A DNA stretch of 64,000 nucleotides, from assembly GCA_934613645.1 (NCBI GenBank), contig CAKTTC010000008.1, positions 1-64,000 on the forward strand. Reading direction: 5' to 3'. Source of the stretch: an uncultured Opitutales bacterium. Its GTDB lineage: Bacteria; Verrucomicrobiota; Verrucomicrobiia; Opitutales; Intestinicryptomonadaceae. The notes below the pieces were generated by a model, which was not told the origin of the DNA, did not search any database, and was given only the letters and a program-made list of their open reading frames with translations. Positions 1 to 8,749 of this stretch are shown piece after piece. The position numbers and the translations under genes were made by a program. The first letter of the stretch is position 1. Every line of letters starts with the position of its first letter.

Positions 1-289
1 TTTGTATGCGCATTGAACAAAGTTCAATGGCTTGAATATTCTAAGCCGAAAAGTTTTTCGGGCGAAGCCCCTTGACCCGCAGGGCGGGTTTCCATAGACG
101 TGCACCGACGTTTTTTATATGTTGTGAAGAGGCGCAAATTGGCTAAAGCCAATGTTGCTTTACTTTAATCGAAGAACAAAGGCACATCGGCTGCGCCGAT
201 TGCCGCCACTTTCGGAAACATAAAAAATAAAAGACTTAAACCAGAAGACAAAGCGGAATTGGCTACGCCAATCCGCGCCACTTTAAGTT

Positions 290-661
290 AAAAAGCGCGA
301 GGCTCGAGGCAGAAAACAAGCGAAGCGCGTTTGAGATTTTTTGCGTAGCAAAAAAGACCCCGTAGGGGCGAATACAAGCCGAAGGCGCGTATAGATGCGT
401 TTGAAAAACGCACCCGAAGGGCACGCAGCGGCGTGTCAAACGGTTTGCGAATGCAAACGCGAGTCAATTTCGTATTTTGGCACTTTAATTGAAGAACAAA
501 GGCACATCGGCTGCGCCGATTGCCGCCACTTTCGGAAACGTAAAAAATGCCCGAGAGCGTTTGTTTCGACGAATTTTTAAATCAAAAAAGCGGAACAAAA
601 GTTCCGCTTTGACTATAAAATAAAAAATTCGTCGTCGAAGCAAACGCATCCTCGCGCTTTT
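290..661 (+). repeat. M1: composite MITE-like element with terminal inverted repeats
   Basis: The element begins AAAAGCGCGAGG (290-302) and ends CCTCGCGCTTTT (650-661). From left to right it contains a mini-hairpin chain (about 303-475), a module A copy (484-546) and a long fold-back (548-650). The fold-back arms are 557-578 and 622-647 around an inner perfect 10-bp hairpin (AAAGCGGAAC, loop AAAA, 587-610). The outer arm holds one extra CGA triplet compared with the inner arm. No transposase is encoded. The same module order occurs in M2. Confidence 0.75.
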
Positions 662-666
662 AAAAC

Positions 667-697
667 TTGACCAAATGGGGGGGAATGGCGATATATT
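667..697 (+). promoter_or_regulatory. Predicted promoter with G7 tract in the spacer
   Basis: TTGACC (667-672) and TATATT (692-697) are separated by 19 nt containing seven consecutive G (677-683). The -10 box ends 6 nt before the ATG at 704, so transcription would start at or next to the start codon. The long spacer and the homopolymer suggest that length changes could tune strength. This is prediction only. Confidence 0.5.
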
Positions 698-703
698 GAA
701 GAT

Positions 704-1909
704 ATGTCGTTAAAAGAGAGTCAGACGTCGCCAGTGCAGCCGTCTTTGCCTGTGGGGGTGAAGGTTCTGCTGGTGGACGACCAGCCGATTATAGCAGAAG
801 CAATTCGGCGAATGCTTGAGGGAGAGAAAGACGTGTCGTTTTTCTACTGTCAAAACCCGCTTGAGGCATTGAAAACGGCGGCGGAAGTAAAGCCCACAGT
901 TATCCTGCAAGACCTTGTTATGCCCGATGTAGACGGACTGATGCTGGTGAAATACTTCAGGGCGAATTCGGCTACAAAAGATATGCCGCTTGTGGTGCTG
1001 TCGTCGAAAGAAGACGCCGATACAAAATACAGGGCGTTCCAAAACGGCGCGAACGACTACATGGTGAAACTCCCCGATAAACTCGAGGTTATCGCGCGAA
1101 TCCGCTACCACTCGGCGGCGTATAACAACCTGTGCCAAAAAAATCTGGCAATGCAGAAATTGCAGGAGAGCCAAGCCGCATTGAAGCAGGAACTTGAGCA
1201 GGCTGAACAGTATGTGGAAAACCTTCTGCCGAAAAAGCTCGACGACGACATCGTGAAAACCGACTGGATTTTCAAAAGCTCGAACGAACTGGGCGGAGAC
1301 TGCTTCGGCTACAATAGAATGGACGCCGAAAACTTCTGCGTGTATTTGCTCGACGTGTGCGGACACGGAGTCGGCGCGGCGTTGCTGTCGGTTTCGGTCG
1401 TGAACGTGCTGAGGTCGCAAAGCCTGCCTGAGGTCGATTTCAAAAAGCCGTCGCAGGTGCTGGGCGCGCTCAACAACGCGTTCGATATGGAAAAGCAAAA
1501 CGGCATGTATTTCACGCTTTGGTATGGCGTATACAACGCCGCCGAAAAAACGCTCACGTTTGCCTCCGGCGGACACCCGCCCGCGATTCTCGTTTCCACC
1601 GACGGCGCGGCGAGCGAACTCTCCACGGGGGGAATGGTTATCGGCGGAATGCCCGATATGAAATTTTCGGAAAAAACGGTCGATGCCCGCGCGGGCGACA
1701 AACTCTACGTTTTCAGCGACGGCGTCTACGAAGTGGAAAACGCCGAAACGAAAAAAATGGAGGATTTCGACGACTTTAAGGCGCGCCTTGTGTCGAATAC
1801 AATGGCGGGCGGACAAAAACTGCGCGGAATGTTCGAATACGCGGCGCGGCTGCAAAATTCGGAACAGTTCAAAGACGACTACTCCATGTGCGAAATCAAC
1901 CTCAAATAA
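704..1909 (+). CDS. Response regulator with PP2C-type serine phosphatase domain (RsbU-like)
   Basis: This 401-residue cytoplasmic protein fuses a receiver domain (about residues 19-135; acidic D25-D26, phosphoacceptor D70 in LQDLVMPDVDG, conserved K in DYMVKLPD) through a coiled-coil linker (about 140-175) to a SpoIIE/RsbU PP2C phosphatase domain. Phosphatase motifs seen are GGDCFGY, DVCGHGVGAALLS, ASGGHPPAI and FSDGVYE, carrying the metal-binding aspartates. Such proteins dephosphorylate an anti-sigma-factor antagonist when phosphorylated by a histidine kinase. The partner kinase-like gene follows after 1 nt, but no STAS antagonist and no histidine kinase lie in the window. The ATG at 704 sits 6 nt after the predicted -10 box, with no clear ribosome binding site, which suggests a leaderless mRNA. 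Confidence 0.9.
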   Translation: MSLKESQTSPVQPSLPVGVKVLLVDDQPIIAEAIRRMLEGEKDVSFFYCQNPLEALKTAAEVKPTVILQDLVMPDVDGLMLVKYFRANSATKDMPLVVLSSKEDADTKYRAFQNGANDYMVKLPDKLEVIARIRYHSAAYNNLCQKNLAMQKLQESQAALKQELEQAEQYVENLLPKKLDDDIVKTDWIFKSSNELGGDCFGYNRMDAENFCVYLLDVCGHGVGAALLSVSVVNVLRSQSLPEVDFKKPSQVLGALNNAFDMEKQNGMYFTLWYGVYNAAEKTLTFASGGHPPAILVSTDGAASELSTGGMVIGGMPDMKFSEKTVDARAGDKLYVFSDGVYEVENAETKKMEDFDDFKARLVSNTMAGGQKLRGMFEYAARLQNSEQFKDDYSMCEINLK

Positions 1910-1910
1910 G

Positions 1911-2327
1911 ATGAAAAAGACCTACGCGGCACAGTTGGACAAACTTTCCGAAATAGCCGAAGACATAGAGAACTTCGGCAGGAGCAACCGCGTGCCCGAA
2001 CGCGACGTGTTCGCGCTGAACCTCGCCGCCGACGAACTTTTCACGAACGCCGTCCAGCACGGCTATAAAATGGATTCGGCAAAGGAAGTGGAGATAGAAA
2101 TCTCGCGCAACGGCGACGAAGTCGTGATGACGGTTGCCGATTCCGCCCCGCAGTTCAACCCGCTTGAGATGGGCGCGCCGCAGTCGCTTTCTTCGGGAGT
2201 GGAAGAGCGCGAGATAGGCGGGCTTGGAATATTTTTCGTGGTCAAAAAAATGGACTCCGTTTCCTACCGATACGCCGACGGCAAAAACAAATTAACAATG
2301 GTAAAAAAACTAAATGGAAGCCGCTAA
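1911..2327 (+). CDS. RsbW-like anti-sigma factor serine kinase (HATPase_c)
   Basis: 138 residues with a GHKL ATPase fold: N box ELFTNAVQHGY (about 44-54), a degenerate G1 box VADSAPQFNP and G2 box GGLGIFFVVKKMD. This matches the RsbW/SpoIIAB family, which binds a sigma factor or phosphorylates an antagonist. The frame stays open upstream, but the ATG at 1911 is chosen because it begins the domain and follows the previous stop by 1 nt. The end overlaps the next ATPase gene by 14 nt, so signalling and transport genes appear to be one transcript. The controlled sigma factor is not in the window. Confidence 0.85.
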   Translation: MKKTYAAQLDKLSEIAEDIENFGRSNRVPERDVFALNLAADELFTNAVQHGYKMDSAKEVEIEISRNGDEVVMTVADSAPQFNPLEMGAPQSLSSGVEEREIGGLGIFFVVKKMDSVSYRYADGKNKLTMVKKLNGSR

Positions 2328-3153
2328 AAACATAGTGGAAGTGCGCGGGCTGAAAATTTCGTTCGGGCAAACGCGCGCAGTAAAAGGCATCGATTTTTGC
2401 GTGGGCGAAAACGACTCGGTCGCGATTGTGGGCGAGAGCGGCTCGGGCAAGACGGTCTCGGCGATGTCGCTTACAAGGCTTCTTCCGCCGCCGCCCGCGT
2501 GCTCGGTTGAGGGCGAAATTTTCTACCGCGGCAAAAACGTAAACGCAATGTCGGCGCGCGAACTCCGCAAAATAAGGGGACGCGAAATAGCCTACATTTT
2601 TCAGGAACCCTCCACTTCGCTCAACCCGGTTTTCACAGTGGGCTACCAGATAGCGGAGGCGGTAAAGCTCCACTTCCCCGAAGAAAAAAACGTGCGCGCG
2701 GCGGTGGTAAAATCGCTTGCGCAGGTCGGCATACGAGACCCCGAAACGCGCTACGACAGCTACCCGCACGAACTTTCGGGCGGCATGCAGCAGCGCGTTA
2801 TGATTGCAATGGCGTTGGCGTGCAGGCCGTCGCTGCTTGTCGCCGACGAGCCCACAACCGCGCTCGACGTTACGATTCAGAAGCAGATAATTGAGCTGCT
2901 GAAAACAATCAGAAAAGAAACGGGAATGTCGCTTCTGCTTATAACGCACAATTTCGGGATAATCTCTGAACTGTGCCGAAACGTAATTGTGATGTTCAGG
3001 GGCGAAATCGTGGAGCGCGGCAGTTGCGCCGACGTTCTGAAAAACCCGCAGCACCCCTACACAAAGGCGTTGATAAAGTGCATTCCGCGCCTGAACAACA
3101 AATCGCAAAAACTCGAACCCATAAACTATGACTGGCTCGAACACAAAATCTGA
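2314..3153 (+). CDS. Oligopeptide/dipeptide ABC transporter ATP-binding protein (OppD/DppD-like)
   Basis: 279-residue cytoplasmic ATPase. Walker A GESGSGKT (residues 40-47), Q-loop FQEPSTSLNP, signature LSGGMQQRV, Walker B LLVADEPTTALD and switch histidine in LLITHN are intact. The C-terminal segment HPYTKALIKCIPRL is typical of the Opp/Dpp peptide and nickel importer subfamily. The protein is shorter than many OppD proteins because the tail beyond that motif is brief. It overlaps its neighbours on both sides (14 and 26 nt), so translation is probably coupled. Substrate cannot be read from the ATPase; the peptide assignment comes from the whole operon. Confidence 0.92.
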   Translation: MEAAKNIVEVRGLKISFGQTRAVKGIDFCVGENDSVAIVGESGSGKTVSAMSLTRLLPPPPACSVEGEIFYRGKNVNAMSARELRKIRGREIAYIFQEPSTSLNPVFTVGYQIAEAVKLHFPEEKNVRAAVVKSLAQVGIRDPETRYDSYPHELSGGMQQRVMIAMALACRPSLLVADEPTTALDVTIQKQIIELLKTIRKETGMSLLLITHNFGIISELCRNVIVMFRGEIVERGSCADVLKNPQHPYTKALIKCIPRLNNKSQKLEPINYDWLEHKI

Positions 3154-3961
3154 CGCCGCGCAGTGCGCCACACAAACGCCGCTTCTGCGGGTGGAAAACC
3201 TCACGGTGTCCTACCCCGTGGCGGGCGGGCTTTTCGGGCGCGGCAAAAAACTTTTCAACGCGGTCGATTCCGTTTCGTTCTGCGTAAACAGGGGCGAAAT
3301 TGCGGGACTTGTGGGCGAAAGCGGCTCGGGCAAGACAACCACGGGGCGGGCAATAATAAGGCTTGCGCCCGTGGCGTCGGGAAAAATTTTCTACGCAGAT
3401 ACAGAGCTTACATCGCTTTCGCAAAAACAATTCAAGCCGTTCAGAAAGAAAATCCAGATGATTTTCCAAGACCCGTTCAACTCGCTCAATCCGCGAATGG
3501 ACGTTCTCAAAATCATATCGGAACCGCTCGATATACACTTCCCCGAAATGACCGCCGCGCAGAAGCGCGACCGCGCCGCACAGCTGATGCAGACCGTGGG
3601 GCTTAACCCCGACTTCCTCTCGCGCTATCCGCACGAGTTCTCGGGCGGGCAGAGGCAGCGCATAGGCATAGCGCGCGCGCTGGCGGTAGAGCCCGAATTT
3701 CTCATTTGCGACGAACCCGTAAGCGCGCTCGACGTCTCCGTTCAGGCGCAGATAATAAATCTGCTCGAGCGGCTGCGCAGGGAGTTTGGCATTGCAATGC
3801 TGTTTGTTGCCCACGATATCGCAGTGGTGGAGTATTTAAGCGACAGAATTTTCGTGATGACAAACGGGAAAATAGTCGAACAAGGCGACGCCGAAGAAAT
3901 TTGCGCGCACCCTCAGCACCCCTACACACAAAAACTCATCGACGCCGTGCCGAAATTCTGA
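3128..3961 (+). CDS. Oligopeptide/dipeptide ABC transporter ATP-binding protein (OppF/DppF-like)
   Basis: 277 residues, the second ATPase of the importer. Walker A GESGSGKT (63-70), Q-loop FQDPFNSLNP, signature FSGGQRQRIGIARAL, Walker B LICDEPVSALD and H-loop VAHD are present. The inserted loop GGLFGRGKKLFNAVDSVSF near residues 32-51 is characteristic of OppF-type subunits. The two ATPases would form a heterodimer on the permeases encoded downstream. The stop codon TGA overlaps the ATG of the binding-protein gene by one base. Confidence 0.92.
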   Translation: MTGSNTKSDAAQCATQTPLLRVENLTVSYPVAGGLFGRGKKLFNAVDSVSFCVNRGEIAGLVGESGSGKTTTGRAIIRLAPVASGKIFYADTELTSLSQKQFKPFRKKIQMIFQDPFNSLNPRMDVLKIISEPLDIHFPEMTAAQKRDRAAQLMQTVGLNPDFLSRYPHEFSGGQRQRIGIARALAVEPEFLICDEPVSALDVSVQAQIINLLERLRREFGIAMLFVAHDIAVVEYLSDRIFVMTNGKIVEQGDAEEICAHPQHPYTQKLIDAVPKF

Positions 3962-5601
3962 TGAAAATTTTTCGGAAAATTTTGAAAGCGGCGGCGTGCG
4001 CAGCGGTTGCGTGCGCGTGCCTTTTCGGGTGCTCGAAAACCCGAACGCACGCCGAAGAAGCCGCGCGCGCGGGCATACTGATTGTGGGCAACTCCGCCGA
4101 CCCCGAATCGCTCGACCCGTCGCTTGCAACGGGCTTCGGGGAGTCGCGCATACTCAACGCACTGTTCGAGGGGCTTGTGGGCGCGGACACGCAGACGCTC
4201 GAAGTCAAGCCCGCAGTGGCAAAGAGCTGGACGGTTTCGCCCGACGGGCTGACATACGTTTTCAACATCGACGAAAACGCAAAGTGGTCGGACGGCTCGG
4301 CGGTGACGGCGGACGATTTCGTCTTCGCGTGGCGCAGGGCATTGACGCCCGCGATTGCGTCGGAATACGCGTTTATGCTCTCGGCGATAAAAAACGCCAA
4401 GGCGTTGGCGTCGGGGCGCGAAAACGACTTCTCGAAATTGGGCGCAACCGCCGCCGACGCGCACACGCTTGTTGTGGAGCTTGAAAAGCCGTGCCCGTAT
4501 TTTCTCTCGCTTTTGTATCATTCGGTGTTCTTCCCGCTGCACAAAAAAACGCTCGAAAAATTCGGCGCAGACAAATTCCCGAACGCCGTCTGGACAAAGC
4601 CGCAGAACATTGTCTCGAACGGGGCGTTCGTGCTGAAAAGCTGGGAGATAAACAACAAAGTCTCGGTGCGCCGCAATCCGCACTACCGCGCGCCCGAGCT
4701 TGTAAAGCTGAGCGGAGTCGATTTCCTGCCGATCTCCAACATCAATACCGAAGACCGCGCATTCCGCGCGGGGCAACTGCATATAACCGACTCAATCTGC
4801 CCGCACAGAATAGAAAAAATCAGGCAGACCGCGCCGCAGACTTTCAGAAGCGCAAAGTGGCTCGGCGTATACTACTACCTGTTCAACACGCGCGCAAAGC
4901 CGCTCGACGACCCGCGCGTTCGGCTGGCGTTGTCGCTTGCAATAGACCGCCGCGCGATAATCGACAATTTCCTCAAGGCGAACCAGTCGGAGGCGTATTC
5001 GTTCGTGCCCGACGGCTGCGGCGCAATGAAAACTTCGCCGAAAATAGCCCGAGCGCGCGATGTGGAACGCGCCAAAAAACTGCTCGCCCAAGCGGGATAC
5101 CCCGACGGCGCGGGCTTTCCGAAAATCAAAATAACCTACAATGAATCGGTGCAGCACAAGCCGATAGCAGAGGCAATCCAGAACATGTGGAAGATCGCGC
5201 TAGGAATCGACGCCGAACTCTACAACCTCTCGTGGCCCGCGTATCTTGCCGCGCGGCGCAGCGGCGACTTCGAAGTTGCACGCTCCAGCTGGATTGGCGA
5301 CTTCGCCGAACCCGAAAGCTTTCTCGATATATTTTCTGAAACAAGCGCGATGAACCACAGCGGCTGGACAAACCCGAAATTCGACGCCCTGCTCGCCGCC
5401 GCCCGCACCGCAAAAACGCGCGCCGAACGCCTGCGGCTGCTTTCGGAAGCGGAGGCGTTGATGATGTCGGAAGCGCCGATTATGCCGATTTACTTCTACT
5501 CCAAAGTCTACCAAATAAGCCCGCTCGTAAAGGGCTGGAATTCAAACCTGCTCGACTATCACGATTTCAAGGGCGTATACTTGGAGGACGCAAAACAATG
5601 A
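3961..5601 (+). CDS. Peptide ABC transporter substrate-binding lipoprotein (SBP_bac_5 family)
   Basis: 546 residues. The N terminus has a lipoprotein signal: basic start, Ala/Cys-rich core and lipobox ACLFGC with Cys24 as the lipidation site, so the mature protein is membrane-anchored outside the cytoplasm. The body matches family 5 solute-binding proteins (RILNALFEGLVG, NGAFVLKSWE, VRRNPHYR, DDPRVRLALSLAIDR). Members bind di- or oligopeptides, and some bind nickel or heme. The ATG at 3961 overlaps the upstream stop and begins the signal peptide; the frame is open upstream but has no signal-like sequence there. The ATPase-ATPase-binding protein-permease-permease order differs from the classical oppABCDF order. 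Confidence 0.9.
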   Translation: MKIFRKILKAAACAAVACACLFGCSKTRTHAEEAARAGILIVGNSADPESLDPSLATGFGESRILNALFEGLVGADTQTLEVKPAVAKSWTVSPDGLTYVFNIDENAKWSDGSAVTADDFVFAWRRALTPAIASEYAFMLSAIKNAKALASGRENDFSKLGATAADAHTLVVELEKPCPYFLSLLYHSVFFPLHKKTLEKFGADKFPNAVWTKPQNIVSNGAFVLKSWEINNKVSVRRNPHYRAPELVKLSGVDFLPISNINTEDRAFRAGQLHITDSICPHRIEKIRQTAPQTFRSAKWLGVYYYLFNTRAKPLDDPRVRLALSLAIDRRAIIDNFLKANQSEAYSFVPDGCGAMKTSPKIARARDVERAKKLLAQAGYPDGAGFPKIKITYNESVQHKPIAEAIQNMWKIALGIDAELYNLSWPAYLAARRSGDFEVARSSWIGDFAEPESFLDIFSETSAMNHSGWTNPKFDALLAAARTAKTRAERLRLLSEAEALMMSEAPIMPIYFYSKVYQISPLVKGWNSNLLDYHDFKGVYLEDAKQ

Positions 5602-6521
5602 AATTTGTAGTAAAAAGATTTCTGGAGGCAATCCCCGTTTTCCTCTTCATAATAACGGCGGTTTGGACAATGGTGAGGTTCGTCCCCGGAGGGCCCTTCG
5701 ACAGGGAACGCCCCGCGAGCGAGGAAACCATTGCCGCGCTCAACGCCTACTACGGCTTGGACAAACCCATGTATGTGCAGTATTTCAATTTTCTCAAAAA
5801 CCTCGCGCACGGAGACCTCGGGCCGTCGTATAAATACAAGGGCTGGAGCGTGGGCGAAATACTCGCGCAAAAGGCGGTTGTGTCGCTGCAGCTGGGAAGC
5901 GTTGCGCTCGTGATTGCGATAGTTTTCGGGATAGTTTTGGGCGTGCTTTCCGCCACGCTGCACGGAGTGGCGCAAAGTATGCTTTCGGCGGTGTCGCTTG
6001 CGGGAGTGTGCCTGCCGTCAATGGTGCTTGGGCCTGTTTTGATTCTGGCGTTTTCGCTCAAATTGGGCGCGTTTAACGCAATGGGCTGGAGCGAATTTCC
6101 GTCCGACGCAATTTTGCCGTCCATTACCCTTGCGCTGTTTTATGTGGCTTGGATTGCCCGCCTCACGCGAAGCGGAGTTGCGGACGAACTCGGCAAGGCG
6201 TATGTCAGAACCGCCCGCGCAAAGGGCGTGGGGGAAACGAAAATTTTGTTCGTGCACATTTTAAGAAACGCGCTAAAGCCTACGGTGTCGTATTTGGGCC
6301 CCGCGGCGGCGGGACTGCTTACGGGATCTTTCGTTGTGGAAAGCATTTTCCAGATTCCGGGGCTTGGGAAATTCTTCATCTCGAGCGCGCTCGACAACGA
6401 CTACACTATGATTCTCGGCTGCGTCCTGCTGTATGCGGCGTTCATCATCGTTTTCAACCTGCTCTCCGACATAATTCTTGCGCTGATGAATCCGCGCATA
6501 GCAAAGGAGCTGAAAAAATGA
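5598..6521 (+). CDS. Peptide ABC transporter permease (OppB/DppB-like)
   Basis: 307-residue inner-membrane permease with six predicted hydrophobic segments (first at about 9-28, then about 98-125, 130-160, 175-195, 235-260 and 277-298). The N-terminal segment VPGGPFDRERPASEE and the cytoplasmic EAA-like loop ELGKAYVRTARAKGVGE, which docks with the ATPases, are hallmarks of the Opp/Dpp B subunit. It overlaps the binding-protein gene (ATGA) and the next permease gene (ATGA). It pairs with the C-type permease to form the channel. Confidence 0.92.
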   Translation: MKFVVKRFLEAIPVFLFIITAVWTMVRFVPGGPFDRERPASEETIAALNAYYGLDKPMYVQYFNFLKNLAHGDLGPSYKYKGWSVGEILAQKAVVSLQLGSVALVIAIVFGIVLGVLSATLHGVAQSMLSAVSLAGVCLPSMVLGPVLILAFSLKLGAFNAMGWSEFPSDAILPSITLALFYVAWIARLTRSGVADELGKAYVRTARAKGVGETKILFVHILRNALKPTVSYLGPAAAGLLTGSFVVESIFQIPGLGKFFISSALDNDYTMILGCVLLYAAFIIVFNLLSDIILALMNPRIAKELKK

Positions 6522-7357
6522 CGCCCCGCAACCCGACAATCGCCCGCGTTTTCGCGAAAATTTTCGCCGACAAACTCGCCGCCGCCTGTCTGCTGTTTGT
6601 GGTGGCGGTTGCGGCGTGCTGCTTTCTTGCCGACTTCGTAGCCCCGTTCGACTCCGTTGCGCAAGACCTCTCCGCGGGGCTTCAGCCGCCGAGCGCGCGC
6701 CATATTTTCGGGACAGACAGCCTCGGGCGCGACGTGTTTTCGCGCATTCTCTACGGGGGGAGAGTGTCGTTTGCGGTGGCGGTTATTGCAACGTTCGTGG
6801 CGGTTGCAATAGGCGTTGTATACGGAACGGTGTCGGCAATGTGCGGCGGCGCGGTAGACTCGCTTATGATGCGCTTTGTGGACATAATCTACACGCTGCC
6901 GTTCACGATTTTCGTGATTCTGCTGATGGTGGCGTTCGGGAGGTCTATCGTGCTCGTGTTTGTGGCAATCGGCGCGGTCGAGTGGCTTACGATGGCGCGA
7001 ATTTCGCGGGCGTCGGCGTTGGAGATAAAATCGCGGCAGTTCGTCGAGGCGGCGGAGTGCATGGGGCAGACAAAAAGCGGAATATTTTTCAAACACATTC
7101 TGCCGAATATGCTCTCGCCGATTTTCGCGTGCGCCGCGCTCACAGTGCCGAGCGTGATGATGCTTGAGGCGTTCCTGAGCTTTCTGGGCTTGGGCGTGCA
7201 GGCACCGCTACCCTCGTGGGGAAGCCTAATCAAAGACGGCGCGGAGTTTATGGAAGACGCCCCGTGGCTGCTCGTTTTCCCGTCGATATTTTTCAGCGCA
7301 ACGCTGTTCGCGCTCAACAGGGTGGGAGAGGCGTTGTCGGAAAGGAACGCGAAGTGA
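6518..7357 (+). CDS. Peptide ABC transporter permease (OppC/DppC-like)
   Basis: 279-residue inner-membrane permease. It has an N-terminal hydrophobic segment (about 18-42), the OppC signature HIFGTDSLGRDVFSRILYGG just after it, a transmembrane core, and the EAA loop EAAECMGQTKSGIFFKHILPN. The end FLGLGVQAPLPSWGSLI is typical of this family. The ATG at 6518 overlaps the upstream stop and matches the family start; upstream in-frame codons lie inside oppB and are ignored. The stop overlaps the next start (GTGA). Confidence 0.92.
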   Translation: MTPRNPTIARVFAKIFADKLAAACLLFVVAVAACCFLADFVAPFDSVAQDLSAGLQPPSARHIFGTDSLGRDVFSRILYGGRVSFAVAVIATFVAVAIGVVYGTVSAMCGGAVDSLMMRFVDIIYTLPFTIFVILLMVAFGRSIVLVFVAIGAVEWLTMARISRASALEIKSRQFVEAAECMGQTKSGIFFKHILPNMLSPIFACAALTVPSVMMLEAFLSFLGLGVQAPLPSWGSLIKDGAEFMEDAPWLLVFPSIFFSATLFALNRVGEALSERNAK

Positions 7358-8556
7358 AAATAGCGGTGGTAGGCGCGGGCGCGGCGGGCGTTTTCTGCGC
7401 GGCGAATTTGTCGGAAAAATTCGAAGTCGAAATTTTCGAGGCGCAAAACAAACCGCTCAAAAAACTCCTGCTCACCGGCGGAGGCCGCTGCAATTTCACG
7501 AACGAAAACATCGACTCCCAAGACCCCAAAAACTTCTATCCGCGCGGGGCGAACAACCTGAAAAAGTCGTTCCGCAACCTTTCGTGCGCCGACGTGCGCA
7601 CGCTCTTTGCCGAATGGGGCGTGCCCTCCAAAATCGAGGACGAGGGCCGCGTGTTCCCCGCCTCCGACGACGCCCGCACAATCGTTTCAATGCTGCTAAA
7701 AAGGGCGGCGCGCGCCAAGATTTCGGCTTTTGCGCCCGTTGAGTGCGTAGAAAAAACCGACGGCGGATTCCGCATAACAACCCCGCGCGGAAACGCGGAA
7801 TTCGACGCCGTAGTATTCGCCTGCGGCGGCAAGTGGAGCGGCTCTCTCAAGAAATCGCTGGAGCAGATGGGGCACAAATTCGTCCCCGAAATTCCGTCGC
7901 TTTTCGCGCTGCGGTGCGACTTGGCAAACGATGCCGACTGGAAAAGCGGAATAACGCTCGACGCCGAAATTTCGCTCGGCAAAACCTCCGCCGCGGGCGC
8001 GCTGCTTACAACGCACTTCGGCTTGACGGGCCCCGCCGCGCTCAAGTTTTCGGCGTTCGCCGCGCGCGAATTGGCGGAATGCGGATACAACGCCGACGTA
8101 AAAATATCGTTTGTCCGAAGCCCCGAAAGCCTGTCGCGCTTTTTCGCCCATGCGCGCTCGACCGAGCAGAAAAAGCTGCTGAAAAATTTCCGCCCGCCCG
8201 AAATCCCGATTGCCTTTTGGGAGTATGTTCTGGGCAAGACGGGCGCAAACGCGCAATGCAACTACGCAAATCTTTCGAAGGCCGACGAGAAAAAAATCTC
8301 CGATTTCCTCTGCGCCGCCCGCGTGCAAATACTCGGCCGCGCCTCGGAACAGGGCGAATTTGTGACCTGCGGAGGGCTGAGCCGCGCCGACTTCGACTTC
8401 TCCTCAATGCAAAGCAGGCGTGCCGAAAACCTCTTCGCGCTCGGCGAATGTCTTGACGTAGACGCAATCACGGGAGGCTACAATTTGCACGCCGCTTGGG
8501 CGACCGCCAAAACGTGCGCCGACTTCCTCAATAAAAAAATCGAAAATAATGCTTGA
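7354..8556 (+). CDS. NAD(P)/FAD-dependent oxidoreductase, BaiN/HI0933 family
   Basis: 400-residue flavoprotein. The N terminus KIAVVGAGAAGVFCA is a Rossmann FAD-binding motif, followed by the family motif LLTGGGRCNFTNE. The C-terminal block LGECLDVDAITGGYNLHAAW is diagnostic for HI0933-like/BaiN-like proteins. The physiological substrate of most members is unknown; one relative reduces bile-acid intermediates, which should not be assumed here. The GTG at 7354 is chosen because it overlaps the permease stop and directly starts the Rossmann strand. It is the last gene of the operon; a strong terminator follows at 8626. Confidence 0.85.
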   Translation: MKIAVVGAGAAGVFCAANLSEKFEVEIFEAQNKPLKKLLLTGGGRCNFTNENIDSQDPKNFYPRGANNLKKSFRNLSCADVRTLFAEWGVPSKIEDEGRVFPASDDARTIVSMLLKRAARAKISAFAPVECVEKTDGGFRITTPRGNAEFDAVVFACGGKWSGSLKKSLEQMGHKFVPEIPSLFALRCDLANDADWKSGITLDAEISLGKTSAAGALLTTHFGLTGPAALKFSAFAARELAECGYNADVKISFVRSPESLSRFFAHARSTEQKKLLKNFRPPEIPIAFWEYVLGKTGANAQCNYANLSKADEKKISDFLCAARVQILGRASEQGEFVTCGGLSRADFDFSSMQSRRAENLFALGECLDVDAITGGYNLHAAWATAKTCADFLNKKIENNA

Positions 8557-8625
8557 TTTTTTGAAAATATCTCCGATTATAGGGGCATAAAATAAAAAAT
8601 TTCCTCCCCCATCATATATAGATAG

Positions 8626-8666
8626 CACCGCCCGAATGAAATTATTTCGGGCGGTGTCTTTTTTTG
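8626..8666 (+). terminator. Rho-independent terminator after the transporter operon
   Basis: Perfect 11-bp stem CACCGCCCGAA (8626-8636) with TTCGGGCGGTG (8646-8656), 9-nt loop, followed by TCTTTTTTTGC. It separates the peptide-transporter operon from sufS. Confidence 0.9.
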
Positions 8667-8749
8667 CTCCCTGCGCGCCCAAAAACCGCCCGCGCCGACA
8701 CGGCGAAAAAACATTGCAAACGCTCCCCCGAAAAGCCACTATGTAGACA

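Larger units (their letters stand above)
1..703. repeat. Intergenic block of fold-back repeats
   Basis: No credible gene is seen here. The block holds module A hairpins near 123-165, 166-228, 236-288 and 484-546, and one complete M element at 290-661. Module A stems differ in sequence but stay complementary: ATCGGC/GCCGAT at about 189-203 and ATTGGC/GCCAAT at about 249-263. A 61-codon reading frame at 395-580 runs through these hairpins and is not a gene. The promoter of the downstream RsbU-like gene starts at 667. Confidence 0.85.

Noticed and set aside
395..580. 61-codon plus-strand frame
   Set aside because: It runs across M1 mini-hairpins and module A; the same kind of frame appears in other repeat copies with unrelated residues.
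710..1855. Long minus-strand open frame (381 codons) opposite the RsbU-like gene
   Set aside because: It mirrors the codons of a clear receiver-phosphatase gene and its translation shows no domain; it is a GC-driven shadow.
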